From positions 186,001 to 250,000 of the forward strand of contig NZ_RHOA01000001.1 of assembly GCF_003946545.1 (NCBI RefSeq): a stretch of 64,000 nucleotides of DNA, read 5' to 3'. Of the stretch, positions 8,481 to 17,042 are shown one piece after another. The notes under the pieces were generated by a model. The model saw only the letters and a list, made by a program, of their open reading frames with translations, made no database searches and was not told where the DNA came from. This DNA comes from Levilactobacillus tangyuanensis. GTDB lineage: Bacteria; Bacillota; Bacilli; Lactobacillales; Lactobacillaceae. The translations under genes and the position numbers were made by a program. How positions within the stretch are numbered: position 1 is the first letter of the stretch; every line of letters starts with the position of its first letter.

Positions 8481-9113
8481 CTATGATGCAGCGCCTTGCC
8501 AGCTAAAGGAAGCTTGTACCTGGCCCTTCTGATTGGCGAGACTGTTAATGTTTTCACGATGGGTTGCGGTTCCCTGCCAGAAGGGTACTTTTACAACACC
8601 CATGACCTTATTGGCATTGACGTAGCCCCAGGCCCGCCCATCTTCTGAGACGCTGCGGTGGTCACCGAGCACGAAGTAATGGTTAGCGGGAACCACGCTG
8701 GTTGTCGTGGACCAGTGGTGCCGCTGGGCGAGACTGGCTAGTGTCCAGTTACCCGTTCCGCCGGCGCGTTCGGACTGATCGATGAATGACTGATTAAGCT
8801 TGTGGCCGTTGACGTAGAGATTACCATTGCGACTGGCGATCTGATCGCCGGGTAGGCCAATGACCCGCTTGACGTAGTTGGTTCCCGGTTGGGCATTGGG
8901 ATCTTCGCCGTAGGCATCGAAGACAATGACGCTGAGTCGCTTTATCTTGAGCGGCTTAACCACGACCATTCGCTCCTGATCAGCCAGGTTGGGTTCCATT
9001 GATCCCCCAGAGACTTTGACAATTTCAAAGAGATACGTTCGGACCAGCAAGACCAGGACCAAAGCGATCAAGATGGGAACGACCCATCCTAAAAAGTTCC
9101 GTGCAATTCTCAT
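8481..9113 (-). CDS. lepB: Signal peptidase I
   Basis: 210 residues. One N-terminal membrane helix (about 8-28) is followed by the extracytoplasmic catalytic domain. The serine motif SGGSMEP (Ser38), the lysine motif YVKRVIGLPGD (Lys82) and box E (VLGDHRSVSEDGRAWG) are all present, so the Ser-Lys dyad is intact. The enzyme removes signal peptides from exported preproteins at the outer face of the membrane. GGGGGAG lies upstream of the ATG. The gene has its own terminator and is probably monocistronic. Lactobacilli often carry several SipI paralogues, so this need not be the only one. Confidence 0.93.
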   Translation of the reverse strand: MRIARNFLGWVVPILIALVLVLLVRTYLFEIVKVSGGSMEPNLADQERMVVVKPLKIKRLSVIVFDAYGEDPNAQPGTNYVKRVIGLPGDQIASRNGNLYVNGHKLNQSFIDQSERAGGTGNWTLASLAQRHHWSTTTSVVPANHYFVLGDHRSVSEDGRAWGYVNANKVMGVVKVPFWQGTATHRENINSLANQKGQVQASFSWQGAAS

Positions 9114-9757
9114 AACAACACATTCTCCCCCATGATGAGTTATTCTACTTTTTAGTCTAGCATAAGTAGGTCGGTCAGGGATGAAAGAAGCCAGCGTTTA
9201 TTTATAATCTTTGAAAATTGACCCGTAATGTTAGGTCCGGGAGAATGTTGTGGTCAACCTTTAAAAAAGAATAATCACGGATTTAATCGTCTATTTGACG
9301 GTAAAAAGCCTGATATGGCGGGAACGACGACCATCGGTGGTCGTTGGTATGGTGAACTCCCACAGGTTGGCCGGGTTGGGTGGATCAGTGGTTAGACCAA
9401 AGCTGGCCAGATCGTCAAATGGCAGTCGCCATCTCAGTTGGCCAGAAATGATCCATCCAGAATAATTATTGGATCGGTCGTTTGGGGGATAACAGATTTT
9501 ACCCAATCAATTAAGCATTCTGTGTAACTTTCTGATTGTTACCAGTTTAGCAAAAGTGTGGTCAATCTTTTAACCAAAATGGGTTTATACTTTAATTAGA
9601 CTAGGACTAACTTAAAAGGTTTGTGGCTAATGATTGATTAGTGACAAACATCGTAGATTCACAAAAGAGAGCGTTTTCTTCAAATTGTAAAGAAATTACC
9701 AACAATTTAGCAAAAAAGGGTTTATTTTTTGCTGGAGAGAGGCGATACTATAGAGAG
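9114..9757. other. Gene-poor interval between lepB and the small palindrome-controlled gene
   Basis: No convincing gene. A 71-codon minus-strand frame at 9291-9506 starts with TTG and has no ribosome site. Two similar blocks occur, TTACCAGTTTAGCAAAA (9539-9555) and TTACCAACAATTTAGCAAAA (9697-9716). An A/T hairpin AGCAAAAAA/TTTTTTGCT lies at 9709-9733 and could end transcription of the gene at 9758. Confidence 0.5.
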
Positions 9758-10009
9758 TCAAGATGACGACCGGTCATACAGATGCCACCAAGATTGAAAT
9801 TGGTGCAGTTTAACCTGGGTAATTTGCGTGAGGGGAATTTCACGGAATTGACCAGCAGCTAGACCGAGAACAACGGAATTCGTCGACACTAAATCGACAG
9901 TCCCTGTACAACTAACATTGTTGAATGTCAGAGTTGTCAGTTGGTTATTTTGATACGCAGTTTGGAGTAGACGCCTGATTTGCTGACGGGCTCGTTGCAT
10001 AGTGAACAT
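9758..10009 (-). CDS. Small uncharacterised protein, possibly SOS-regulated
   Basis: 83 residues from the ATG at 10009 (a GTG lies one codon upstream). The N-terminal 30 residues are helical and basic (MQRARQQIRRLLQTAYQNN). The rest alternates short hydrophobic strands (LTTLTFNNVSCTGTVDLV, EIPLTQITQVKL), which suggests a small SH3/Sm-like barrel, loosely reminiscent of YolD-type proteins. I do not recognise the family. AGGA precedes the start. Immediately upstream is a 34-bp perfect palindrome with a LexA-type core and a minus-strand TATAAT placed to give a roughly 20-base leader, so expression may be induced by DNA damage. Confidence 0.6.
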   Translation of the reverse strand: MFTMQRARQQIRRLLQTAYQNNQLTTLTFNNVSCTGTVDLVSTNSVVLGLAAGQFREIPLTQITQVKLHQFQSWWHLYDRSSS

Positions 10010-10030
10010 CACATCCTAAACGAAAGATTA

Positions 10031-10064
10031 TTTCTATTATAGAACATATGTTCTATAATAGAAA
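10031..10064. promoter_or_regulatory. 34-bp perfect palindrome with LexA/DinR-type SOS box
   Basis: The two 17-bp arms are exact reverse complements. The centre reads GAACATATGTTC, matching the Gram-positive LexA core GAAC-N4-GTTC. Mirror-image TATAAT hexamers lie at 10036-10041 (minus strand) and 10054-10059 (plus strand), so a bound repressor would cover both -10 boxes. No good -35 is visible on either strand. Confidence 0.7.
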
Positions 10065-10245
10065 TAGGTTTTTCATATCATGGGATTAGGTGGTTTGCAG
10101 ATAAACTATCTGTATCGTTACGTACTTTGCAATATCGTTGGTGACTTGGGTCAGATTATCTAATTAAATTTCATCCCGGAGTAGCCACAATTTGGGCCGG
10201 CATGGAGCGGTTTTTGTGCTGGACAGAAGGAGTAATGGACATATA

Positions 10246-10767
10246 ATGACAGAGACAAATGACACGGTAACTGAAGCAGAATTAAAACAACAGTTTGACG
10301 ATCTATACATGCACATCTTCAAGTACATTGGAGATTTCGTTTCCATCCCTACGCAAAAGTATAATTTAACTTTTGAGGCGTTTATGGTCATGGATAATGT
10401 CGCTCACAGCAAAAATGGCCAGACTTTAGTTGAACTCGCTAAGTTAGAGGGTGTCTCTAAGAGTGCCATTGCTCGGCAAGTGAACGTCTTGCTGAAGGAA
10501 AACTACGTGATGCAAAAGGTTGATCCGAAGGACCGGCGGGTGAAGTACATTACCTTAACTGCTGCCGGTAGTCGGGTTCAACGGAACTTGTCTCAGGCAA
10601 CCGACGAACGTTTTCACCGTTGGTTAACCTTCTTCGGCGGTAAAGAAGAGGGCGAACGGTTCATTAAGGTCTTGAACCAAGCCAACGAACGGGCCATCGA
10701 AGCCGGGTTCGTTGGGTTTGACAGCTTGCACGACAAGCGGCGGAACTCTAACCGGAGTAGCCACTAG
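10246..10767 (+). CDS. MarR family transcriptional regulator
   Basis: 173 residues. A long N-terminal dimerisation helix is followed by a winged helix-turn-helix with the recognition segment LVELAKLEGVSKSAIARQV (about 66-84) and the MarR wing DPKDRRVKYITLTAAG. The C-terminal helix contributes to the dimer. AAGGAG (10227-10232) lies 13 bases before the chosen ATG. A nearer ATG at 10235 stops after three codons. It is monocistronic, with no adjacent pump or enzyme in the same direction, so the target is not evident from context. The 34-bp palindrome upstream could also influence its transcription. Confidence 0.85.
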   Translation: MTETNDTVTEAELKQQFDDLYMHIFKYIGDFVSIPTQKYNLTFEAFMVMDNVAHSKNGQTLVELAKLEGVSKSAIARQVNVLLKENYVMQKVDPKDRRVKYITLTAAGSRVQRNLSQATDERFHRWLTFFGGKEEGERFIKVLNQANERAIEAGFVGFDSLHDKRRNSNRSSH

Positions 10768-10836
10768 GCCGCAACAAATCATGATGAATTAACTTAGATC
10801 AGGCGCTGCCATTGACGGTGGGCCTGATTTTTATGT

Positions 10837-10879
10837 AAAAAGCCGGATCGACCACGAATGAAGGTCGATCCGGCTTTTT
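10837..10879. terminator. Bidirectional terminator between MarR and the GPH transporter
   Basis: AAAAAGCCGGATCGACC (10837-10853) pairs with GGTCGATCCGGCTTTTT (10863-10879). A weaker hairpin (ATCAGGC/GCCTGAT) precedes it at about 10798-10828. Confidence 0.9.
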
Positions 10880-10884
10880 CTGTT

Positions 10885-12201
10885 CTACTGCGCGATGGCC
10901 GCTTGTAATTGACGGTCGTTATAGAGTAAGAGCACCAGGAACATAATCACGTAGAGAATTAGCGGTAACCAGGCGTAATTAAGGGTAATCATGTGTTGCG
11001 TGGCCAGGTTTTGCGGATGGTTAGCGGCGTAGCCAGACAGATGGAAAAGGCCGGCGGTGATGAGGCCACCCAGTCCGAGGCCGACGTTGACGCCAAAGTC
11101 ATCGGTCGAGGCGAGGATACCCTCCGCCTGAATGCCCATGGCCACGCCGTAGCGGATGGTGTCGGCAATCATGATGGAGACCAGGCCAATGATTAGACCA
11201 TTGCCGACGGAATTGATCAGAATTCCAGTGAATAGGGTGGGCAGGTGGTTAAGCATCACACCGAGGCTTAGGATGACCTGGCCACCGGCAGCAATCGCGA
11301 TGCCACCGAGCATGGTGCGTTTCTTACCCCAGTGGCTGGCGGCGTGCACGATTAGCAACACGCCAATGAGGGCCGCAAAGGTAAAGCTATTGGCCCAGGG
11401 AACCAGGGTCTCGCTGTGTTGAATGTATTTGAAATAGTAGATCGTGGTTTGGTTCTTAATCGCCGTTGTCAGCCAATACAACAGGATGACCACCGAAATG
11501 ACCAGCCAGGGTTGATTCCGTTTCAGCATGGTCCCAACGGCTCGCCAAGACTGATGGGCCTGTTCCGGATTGGTGAAGCGTTCGTGAACGTGGAAGAAGG
11601 TATTCCAGATGAGCATTAGAGAAATCAGGCCGAACACGGCAATCGTGAGCAGAAAACCCTGGCGCTGATTGCCACGGCCTAAGAGCGCCACTAACGGTAA
11701 GGTGAAAATGGCCACGATGATTTGGACCGAGCTGCCACAGAACTGGCGAATAACGCCGAGCAGGGTCAGTTCGTCCTCATTCTGTGTCAGGGTTGGCAGG
11801 ATTGAGGTGATCGGCAGGTTGACGGCCGTGTAGAAGAAGCCTAGTCCGAGGTAGGTGACGTAGGCCCAGACGATCTTGCCCGAAGCGGTAAAGGGCGGGG
11901 TGACAAAGGTCAGAACGGCAAAGATGACATAGGGTAGCGCGTACCACAGGAAGAATGGCCGACTCTTCCCCCAGCGGGAATGGGTCCGATCGATCATGAG
12001 CCCAATGATCAGACTCTCCACGACGTCGGCGAGTCGGGCCACGATGAAGAGGATCGCGGCGCTACTTGCGGAGAGCCCATAAACATCCGTGTAGAAGAAT
12101 AACAGGTAGGTGGTCATCATTTGAAAGACCAGATTGTCGGCCGCATCGCTGAGTCCATAGCTCAAGCGTTCCGGCCATTTGGTTTGCCAGGGTTGATTCA
12201 A
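10885..12201 (-). CDS. GPH family sugar:cation symporter
   Basis: 438 residues with about 12 membrane helices. The N-terminal region has the glycoside-pentoside-hexuronide family pattern: LSYGLSDAADNLVFQM at the start and the cytoplasmic loop IDRTHSRWGKSRPFF. These carriers import sugars or glycosides with H+ or Na+. The phosphotransfer IIA domain fused to LacS-type members is absent, so length matches the simple MelB/XylP form. The start is TTG at 12201, chosen because GAAGGAGG lies seven bases upstream. It follows the YagU gene by about 30 bp and is probably co-transcribed. The sugar cannot be inferred because no glycosidase is adjacent. Confidence 0.85.
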   Translation of the reverse strand: MNQPWQTKWPERLSYGLSDAADNLVFQMMTTYLLFFYTDVYGLSASSAAILFIVARLADVVESLIIGLMIDRTHSRWGKSRPFFLWYALPYVIFAVLTFVTPPFTASGKIVWAYVTYLGLGFFYTAVNLPITSILPTLTQNEDELTLLGVIRQFCGSSVQIIVAIFTLPLVALLGRGNQRQGFLLTIAVFGLISLMLIWNTFFHVHERFTNPEQAHQSWRAVGTMLKRNQPWLVISVVILLYWLTTAIKNQTTIYYFKYIQHSETLVPWANSFTFAALIGVLLIVHAASHWGKKRTMLGGIAIAAGGQVILSLGVMLNHLPTLFTGILINSVGNGLIIGLVSIMIADTIRYGVAMGIQAEGILASTDDFGVNVGLGLGGLITAGLFHLSGYAANHPQNLATQHMITLNYAWLPLILYVIMFLVLLLYNDRQLQAAIAQ

Positions 12202-12233
12202 GGCGCCGCCTCCTTCGAGTAGCGACAAGGAGC

Positions 12234-12755
12234 TTACTTATTCTTTTCGTCGACTAACCGACGATAGACTTCGGCGCCAACCAGGTCATTGGTGACCATC
12301 CAGGCAATGTGACCCAGGGCCTCGGAAAAATGTTCCTCCTTGGGCTGGTCCTTGGCACTGGGAACGGTCCCCATGGCCGGCATGATCCCCAAGTGAAAGG
12401 CGACCCAGATCGCTAGGCCAAACCAGGTCCCAGCGTCCTTCTTAACGGCGGGAATTTTTTCGCCGATAATTTGATACAGGACGGCAAAGGTCGTCGAGAA
12501 GCCAAAATGAATCACGTAGCTGACCCATGGTAATGAATGGCCAGAGTAGTGATAGGTTGCGTGGGTGACTTCGGCGGGAATGCCCAATTGTTCGAGTAGG
12601 GTTTGGGGGGGATTGGTGGCATCCCGTTCCTCGGTCCGGGGTGGCAAGACATTTTCCCAGCCAAGCTTGACGAGGCCGGAGACGATCCCGGCGGCACTAC
12701 CGGCGATGACGGCGGCGGGAAAATTGAAAGGACGATGCGAGTTAAATAAGGACAT
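12234..12755 (-). CDS. YagU family (DUF1440) inner membrane protein
   Basis: 173 residues. FPAAVIAGSAAGIVSGLVKLGWENVLPPRT followed by the YSGHSLPWVSYVIHFGFS block, split here for length, matches the DUF1440/YagU pattern. There are about four membrane segments. The E. coli homologue has been linked to acid resistance, but the molecular function is unknown. GAAGGAGG precedes the ATG. The downstream sugar symporter is likely in the same transcript, and a physical or regulatory link between the two is only an inference. Confidence 0.8.
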   Translation of the reverse strand: MSLFNSHRPFNFPAAVIAGSAAGIVSGLVKLGWENVLPPRTEERDATNPPQTLLEQLGIPAEVTHATYHYSGHSLPWVSYVIHFGFSTTFAVLYQIIGEKIPAVKKDAGTWFGLAIWVAFHLGIMPAMGTVPSAKDQPKEEHFSEALGHIAWMVTNDLVGAEVYRRLVDEKNK

Positions 12756-12974
12756 GAGTGGTTCCTCCTTCAGTTAATAATCACATTTAAAGTATAAGCG
12801 TCTGGTGGCAGGATCGGGCGATTTTCGCTTGTGGTTTTTCATACAGCTACTGGTGGATGAGCCCCTGCGGATAGGGATGTTGTCGGGCCTGAATACCCGC
12901 CGCTGTTCCATTAAAAAAGAATATGTTATGGTGGGAAGGTAGTGGATTAACCGTATCATGAGAGGGGTAACGGG

Positions 12975-15245
12975 ATGCAAAAGACGTTTGAAAAAGGCTA
13001 TATTGAGATTAATGATGCCACCCAAAACAACTTGAAGCATGTGAGCCTGCGGGTGCCGAAGTATGAAACGACCGTCTTCGTGGGGCTGTCTGGTTCCGGG
13101 AAGTCCTCATTGGTTTTCGATACGATTGCGGCGGCCTCCCGGCGTGAACTCAACGAAACTTTTCCAAGCTTTACGCAGCAGTACCTGCCGAAGTTCGGCC
13201 AGCCTCACGTTAAGGACATCGAGCATCTGCCGGTGGCCATCGTGATTGAACAGCAACGGCTGGGGAAGAATGCCCGGTCAACGCTGGCCACCTACACCGG
13301 GATTTATTCGCTCATGCGATTACTGTTTTCACGAATTGGCAAACCCTTTATTGGCTATTCCGACACGTTCTCATTTAACCTGCCACAGGGGATGTGTCCC
13401 ACATGCCAAGGCCTAGGTTACATCGATTATATCGATGAGCACAAATTAATTGATCCGGAAAAGTCTCTTAACGAAGGTGCCATTACCTTCGTGAGCTTCG
13501 GACCGGACACTTGGCGTTGGCGGCGTTATGCCACCAGTGGCCTGTTTGATGACGATAAGCCGATTAAGGACTATACGGCCGAAGAATACGACCTCTTGAT
13601 GCATGCCCCCCAACAGCAACTGAAACATCCCGGCGAGGGTTTTCCCCGAACGGCACTATATGAAGGGGTGGTTCCTCGGATTCGCCGATCGGTTATCGGC
13701 AAGAAGGAAGCGGAACATCACCGCGAGGCCATTGCCGAGATCGTCACCCGTAAGGCTTGTCCGACCTGTCACGGCACGCGTTTGCGGCCCGAGGTCTTAA
13801 CCAATCACCTCAATGGTTATAATATTGCCGAGGTCACGGCCATGGACCTGCGGCACGTCCTGAGTTTTCTGAAGACGATCACCGAACCCCTGGCCACCGA
13901 CGTGGTTCGGGAACTGACGACGAAGATTCAATCGTTGGTCGACATCGGTTTGGGCTACCTGACGTTGGATCGGGGGACGAGTTCCCTGTCCGGTGGGGAG
14001 GCCCAACGGATTAAGATTGCGAAGTATCTGACGAGTTCCTTGGTCGATATGGTCTATATCCTGGATGAACCCAGTGTGGGTCTGCATCCGCACGATATTC
14101 AGTTGATCAAGCAAGCGTTGACTCGTTTGAAGGATAAAGGAAATACCATTTTAGTGGTTGAACATAATCCAGCCATGATTGACTTCGCCGATTACGTGGT
14201 GGAAATGGGCCCTCAGGCCGGCCAAGGCGGCGGCACTGTGACCTTTACGGGGACCTATCTGGACCTCTTAGCATCGGATACATTGACCGGCAAATGGTTG
14301 CGGCGCCCGCATCAATGGGGCCAAGAACGCCAGCCAAACGGGCAATTACACCTGACCCACGTGACCCAAAACAACCTGCAGGATGTGAGTGTTGACGTGC
14401 CGTTGGGCGTGATGACCGTTGTCTCCGGGGTGGCCGGTTCCGGGAAGTCGTCGCTTGTCACCGCGTTGAAACGGCAGTTAAAGACGGCCTATATTGACCT
14501 GGCTCAGGCGCCAGTTGGCATTAATATTCGGTCGACGCCGGCCACCTATCTGGGCATCTTGGATGAGATCCGCAAGCTATTCAGCCAGGCCAACGATCGG
14601 GTTGGCACGAGCTGGTTTAGCTACAACGGTAAGGGTGCCTGTCCCCGTTGTAAGGGCAAGGGCGTGACGATTACCAATATGGCCTTCATGGACCCGGTTG
14701 TCCAGACGTGTGAGCTGTGTCACGGTCAACGGTATAGCGATCAGGCCCTACAATACAGTTATCATGATAAAAACATCGCCGAAGTTCTCCAACTTTCGGT
14801 CGCAGCCGCGAGGGACTTCTTTGCCGATTCCCCCAAGTTGGCGGCGCAACTGGGTAACCTGGATCGGGTTGGCTTGGGGTATTTAACCTTGGCCCAACCC
14901 CTGACCACGCTCTCTGGTGGCGAACTTCAACGGCTAAAGCTAGCGGTTGAACTGGGTAAACAGGGCACGGTTTATCTGCTAGACGAACCGACCGCTGGCC
15001 TCCACTTGCAGGACACGGCCCGGCTCTTGAAGCTATTCAATGAGCTGGTGGCCGCCGGCAATTCACTGATTATCATTGAACACAATCTAGCGGTGATTGG
15101 CGCGGCGGACTGGTTGATTGACGTGGGTCCCGATGCCGGTCGGTATGGTGGCCGGATTCAATACAGTGGCACGCCGCGGCAAGCCGTCGACGTGGCTACG
15201 TCGCGAACCGGGGTCGCCTTGAAGCGGTGGATTGAGCAAAAATAA
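12975..15245 (+). CDS. Short UvrA-like tandem ABC ATPase (paralogue 2)
   Basis: 756 residues. Architecture is the same as the gene at 4536: Walker A GLSGSGKSS (37-45), CPTC at 141 and 262, LSGGEAQ (338-344), YILDEP (361-366), a second Walker A GVAGSGKSS (485-493), CPRC at 556, CELC at 579, LSGGELQ (646-652) and a second Walker B YLLDEP. As in paralogue 1, the spacing between the first Walker A and the first zinc motif leaves no room for the UvrB-binding domain. The two proteins are clearly related but diverged, so this is an old duplication or two independent acquisitions. GAGGGG precedes the ATG and a strong terminator follows. Confidence 0.85.
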   Translation: MQKTFEKGYIEINDATQNNLKHVSLRVPKYETTVFVGLSGSGKSSLVFDTIAAASRRELNETFPSFTQQYLPKFGQPHVKDIEHLPVAIVIEQQRLGKNARSTLATYTGIYSLMRLLFSRIGKPFIGYSDTFSFNLPQGMCPTCQGLGYIDYIDEHKLIDPEKSLNEGAITFVSFGPDTWRWRRYATSGLFDDDKPIKDYTAEEYDLLMHAPQQQLKHPGEGFPRTALYEGVVPRIRRSVIGKKEAEHHREAIAEIVTRKACPTCHGTRLRPEVLTNHLNGYNIAEVTAMDLRHVLSFLKTITEPLATDVVRELTTKIQSLVDIGLGYLTLDRGTSSLSGGEAQRIKIAKYLTSSLVDMVYILDEPSVGLHPHDIQLIKQALTRLKDKGNTILVVEHNPAMIDFADYVVEMGPQAGQGGGTVTFTGTYLDLLASDTLTGKWLRRPHQWGQERQPNGQLHLTHVTQNNLQDVSVDVPLGVMTVVSGVAGSGKSSLVTALKRQLKTAYIDLAQAPVGINIRSTPATYLGILDEIRKLFSQANDRVGTSWFSYNGKGACPRCKGKGVTITNMAFMDPVVQTCELCHGQRYSDQALQYSYHDKNIAEVLQLSVAAARDFFADSPKLAAQLGNLDRVGLGYLTLAQPLTTLSGGELQRLKLAVELGKQGTVYLLDEPTAGLHLQDTARLLKLFNELVAAGNSLIIIEHNLAVIGAADWLIDVGPDAGRYGGRIQYSGTPRQAVDVATSRTGVALKRWIEQK

Positions 15246-15282
15246 CCCATCTTGTCGCTCGATGGTGATGGAGAATATAGTT

Positions 15283-15316
15283 GAGGTCCCATTCAATTTT
15301 GAATGGGACCTCTTTT
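15283..15316. terminator. Terminator after UvrA-like 2
   Basis: GAGGTCCCATTCAA (15283-15296) pairs perfectly with TTGAATGGGACCTC (15299-15312) and is followed by TTTT. Confidence 0.88.
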
Positions 15317-15407
15317 CAATAGCAGCTATTTTGATCAAACACGTGTTCTGAATTTTGGCAAATTATGGTATGCTAAAGGAACGATTTTTCAACGAGAAAG
15401 GATGACC

Positions 15408-16943
15408 ATGATGGCAACGACCATTCTGACACCGGCAGAGAACCGGTTCCTTCAACTTAGTCAGCCAGCGATTCAGGTGCCGGCGTTAACCCGAGTGTTG
15501 CCAACGCTTCGGGACCATCCGACCATCAAAGATTCCAGTGACTTTTTGACCCGTTCGACGCGGCAGATCTTGTTGGATCAACGAGTCAATTGGCTTATTC
15601 AAGGGAGCCTGGCCTGGAAATTATTGGCCCGGTTACCCTACGCCATTAATGACAGCGATCAACGGCAGGACTGGCACCACTGTGCGTTGTGCCACAAGCC
15701 GGTTCGCTATGAGTATCATGTCGTCTTGAAGGCCACGGATCGTGAGGTTTTAGTCGGGTCCGAGTGTGTTAAAAAGTTTATGAGCGACGAGCTTCAATAT
15801 TTGATGACCATTACCACGGAGGATAATTTTCATGCGGTCACCCAGTACGATGCGTTAACCGCCAAGCATCCGGAGGTTCCAGAGATTTTATGGGATCGTG
15901 AAGCGCTGCCCAATCTACCTGAGGCATTGCGACCGCAACGACGTCAGGTTCGCCAGGGCACCCATTCGACGGTCACGGGTTATTTGCGGCATCGGCAAGC
16001 CAGCCTGCCCGAACGACAGTTGGCCCCCTATTTGCACGATTATCAGGGGCTACAGGCGGCCGACCAACAAGCAACGGCCGATCTCGTGGCGCAACGCCGA
16101 GTGGTCCAGCAACGGGCTCAGGACCTGGCCGAGCGTGAGGCCCAGGCGGCGTGGGATGCTGCTAATGCCGCACAGACGACCGCCGAACAGCAACTCCGTC
16201 AATCTACTGTTTATCGCGACTACCTCCGGTCGGTGGCGGCCCTCATTGCGGATCGCACAGGCCTAACCACCTTCAAGCAACAGTTAACCAAGGTGACCCA
16301 ACCCCGACAATTGAAGCGGTTGGTCAATTCCTATCAATTAGGCGTGATGGCCACGGAATTTTTACGCACCGGTCAGATCAAGGCCGAACGGTTACAGATC
16401 GTCCCCCGGTATTTTGTGGCGGACTTGAATCGGGTGACCCGGCGATTAGCGGCTCAGCGGTTACGTGATTGGCAGGACGATCTCTTTAATGCGGCCGTGG
16501 GGTTCGATCTCGATCTGGCTGAGCGACAACAGACGCTGGCGACCCTCCGTCAGAGTTGGGAAGGTCAACAGGTCCCGGCAACGGTGTACCAAGACCTACT
16601 GACATTGCGCGACCGGCTGACCGCGGGCAAGGCGGTGCCGCAGTCGTGGCCGACCGCACTGCGAACCGCGTTTACGCATCGATTGGCGGTGCAACCAACG
16701 AGTGGCTGGGTCCCAGCCAAGAAGAATCACGTGACGCCAATCCAACTACAGCAACTGGTGCGGCAATCGGTCGACTTTACCCAGTTAACGCGGGCCTATC
16801 ATCGTTTGTATACCCTGTCGGCCAAGGATGAGGCGGTGATCTTATCTGCATTGGAACAGGCCCAGCTCCAACTGGCAGACCAACAGGCCGGTCGGGCCCA
16901 GGCCACACGAAGCCTGGTTGACCGGATTCTTTCAAAGGATTAA
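15408..16943 (+). CDS. Uncharacterised protein with a Cys/His metal-binding-like motif and coiled coil
   Basis: 511 residues; family not recognised. An N-terminal motif HHCALCHK-x23-GSEC (Cys92, Cys95, Cys120, with His90/91/96 nearby) looks like a small treble-clef or zinc-ribbon-like site. The following 300 residues are rich in Gln, Ala, Arg and Leu and predict long helices or coiled coil (around 190-290, QQRAQDLAEREAQAAWDAA). There is no signal peptide or membrane helix, so it is likely cytoplasmic and may bind nucleic acid. Of three in-frame ATGs (15402, 15408, 15411), 15408 has the best distance from AGAAAGGA. It sits alone between UvrA-like 2 and the DUF805 gene. Confidence 0.6.
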   Translation: MMATTILTPAENRFLQLSQPAIQVPALTRVLPTLRDHPTIKDSSDFLTRSTRQILLDQRVNWLIQGSLAWKLLARLPYAINDSDQRQDWHHCALCHKPVRYEYHVVLKATDREVLVGSECVKKFMSDELQYLMTITTEDNFHAVTQYDALTAKHPEVPEILWDREALPNLPEALRPQRRQVRQGTHSTVTGYLRHRQASLPERQLAPYLHDYQGLQAADQQATADLVAQRRVVQQRAQDLAEREAQAAWDAANAAQTTAEQQLRQSTVYRDYLRSVAALIADRTGLTTFKQQLTKVTQPRQLKRLVNSYQLGVMATEFLRTGQIKAERLQIVPRYFVADLNRVTRRLAAQRLRDWQDDLFNAAVGFDLDLAERQQTLATLRQSWEGQQVPATVYQDLLTLRDRLTAGKAVPQSWPTALRTAFTHRLAVQPTSGWVPAKKNHVTPIQLQQLVRQSVDFTQLTRAYHRLYTLSAKDEAVILSALEQAQLQLADQQAGRAQATRSLVDRILSKD

Positions 16944-17042
16944 TGACTTTGGTGCGTAAAATTTATCAACCACAACTGTTCAACCTTCGCGAGGTTTGGT
17001 AGACTAATTGAGTAGAGTTAACGCGTGAAAGAAGGGGTCACC

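Noticed and set aside
9291-9506. 71-codon minus-strand frame between lepB and the small gene
   Set aside because: TTG start with no ribosome site, unlikely composition and no family resemblance.
9666-9679. cre-like AGAGAGCGTTTTCT
   Set aside because: Mismatches at both ends and no promoter nearby.
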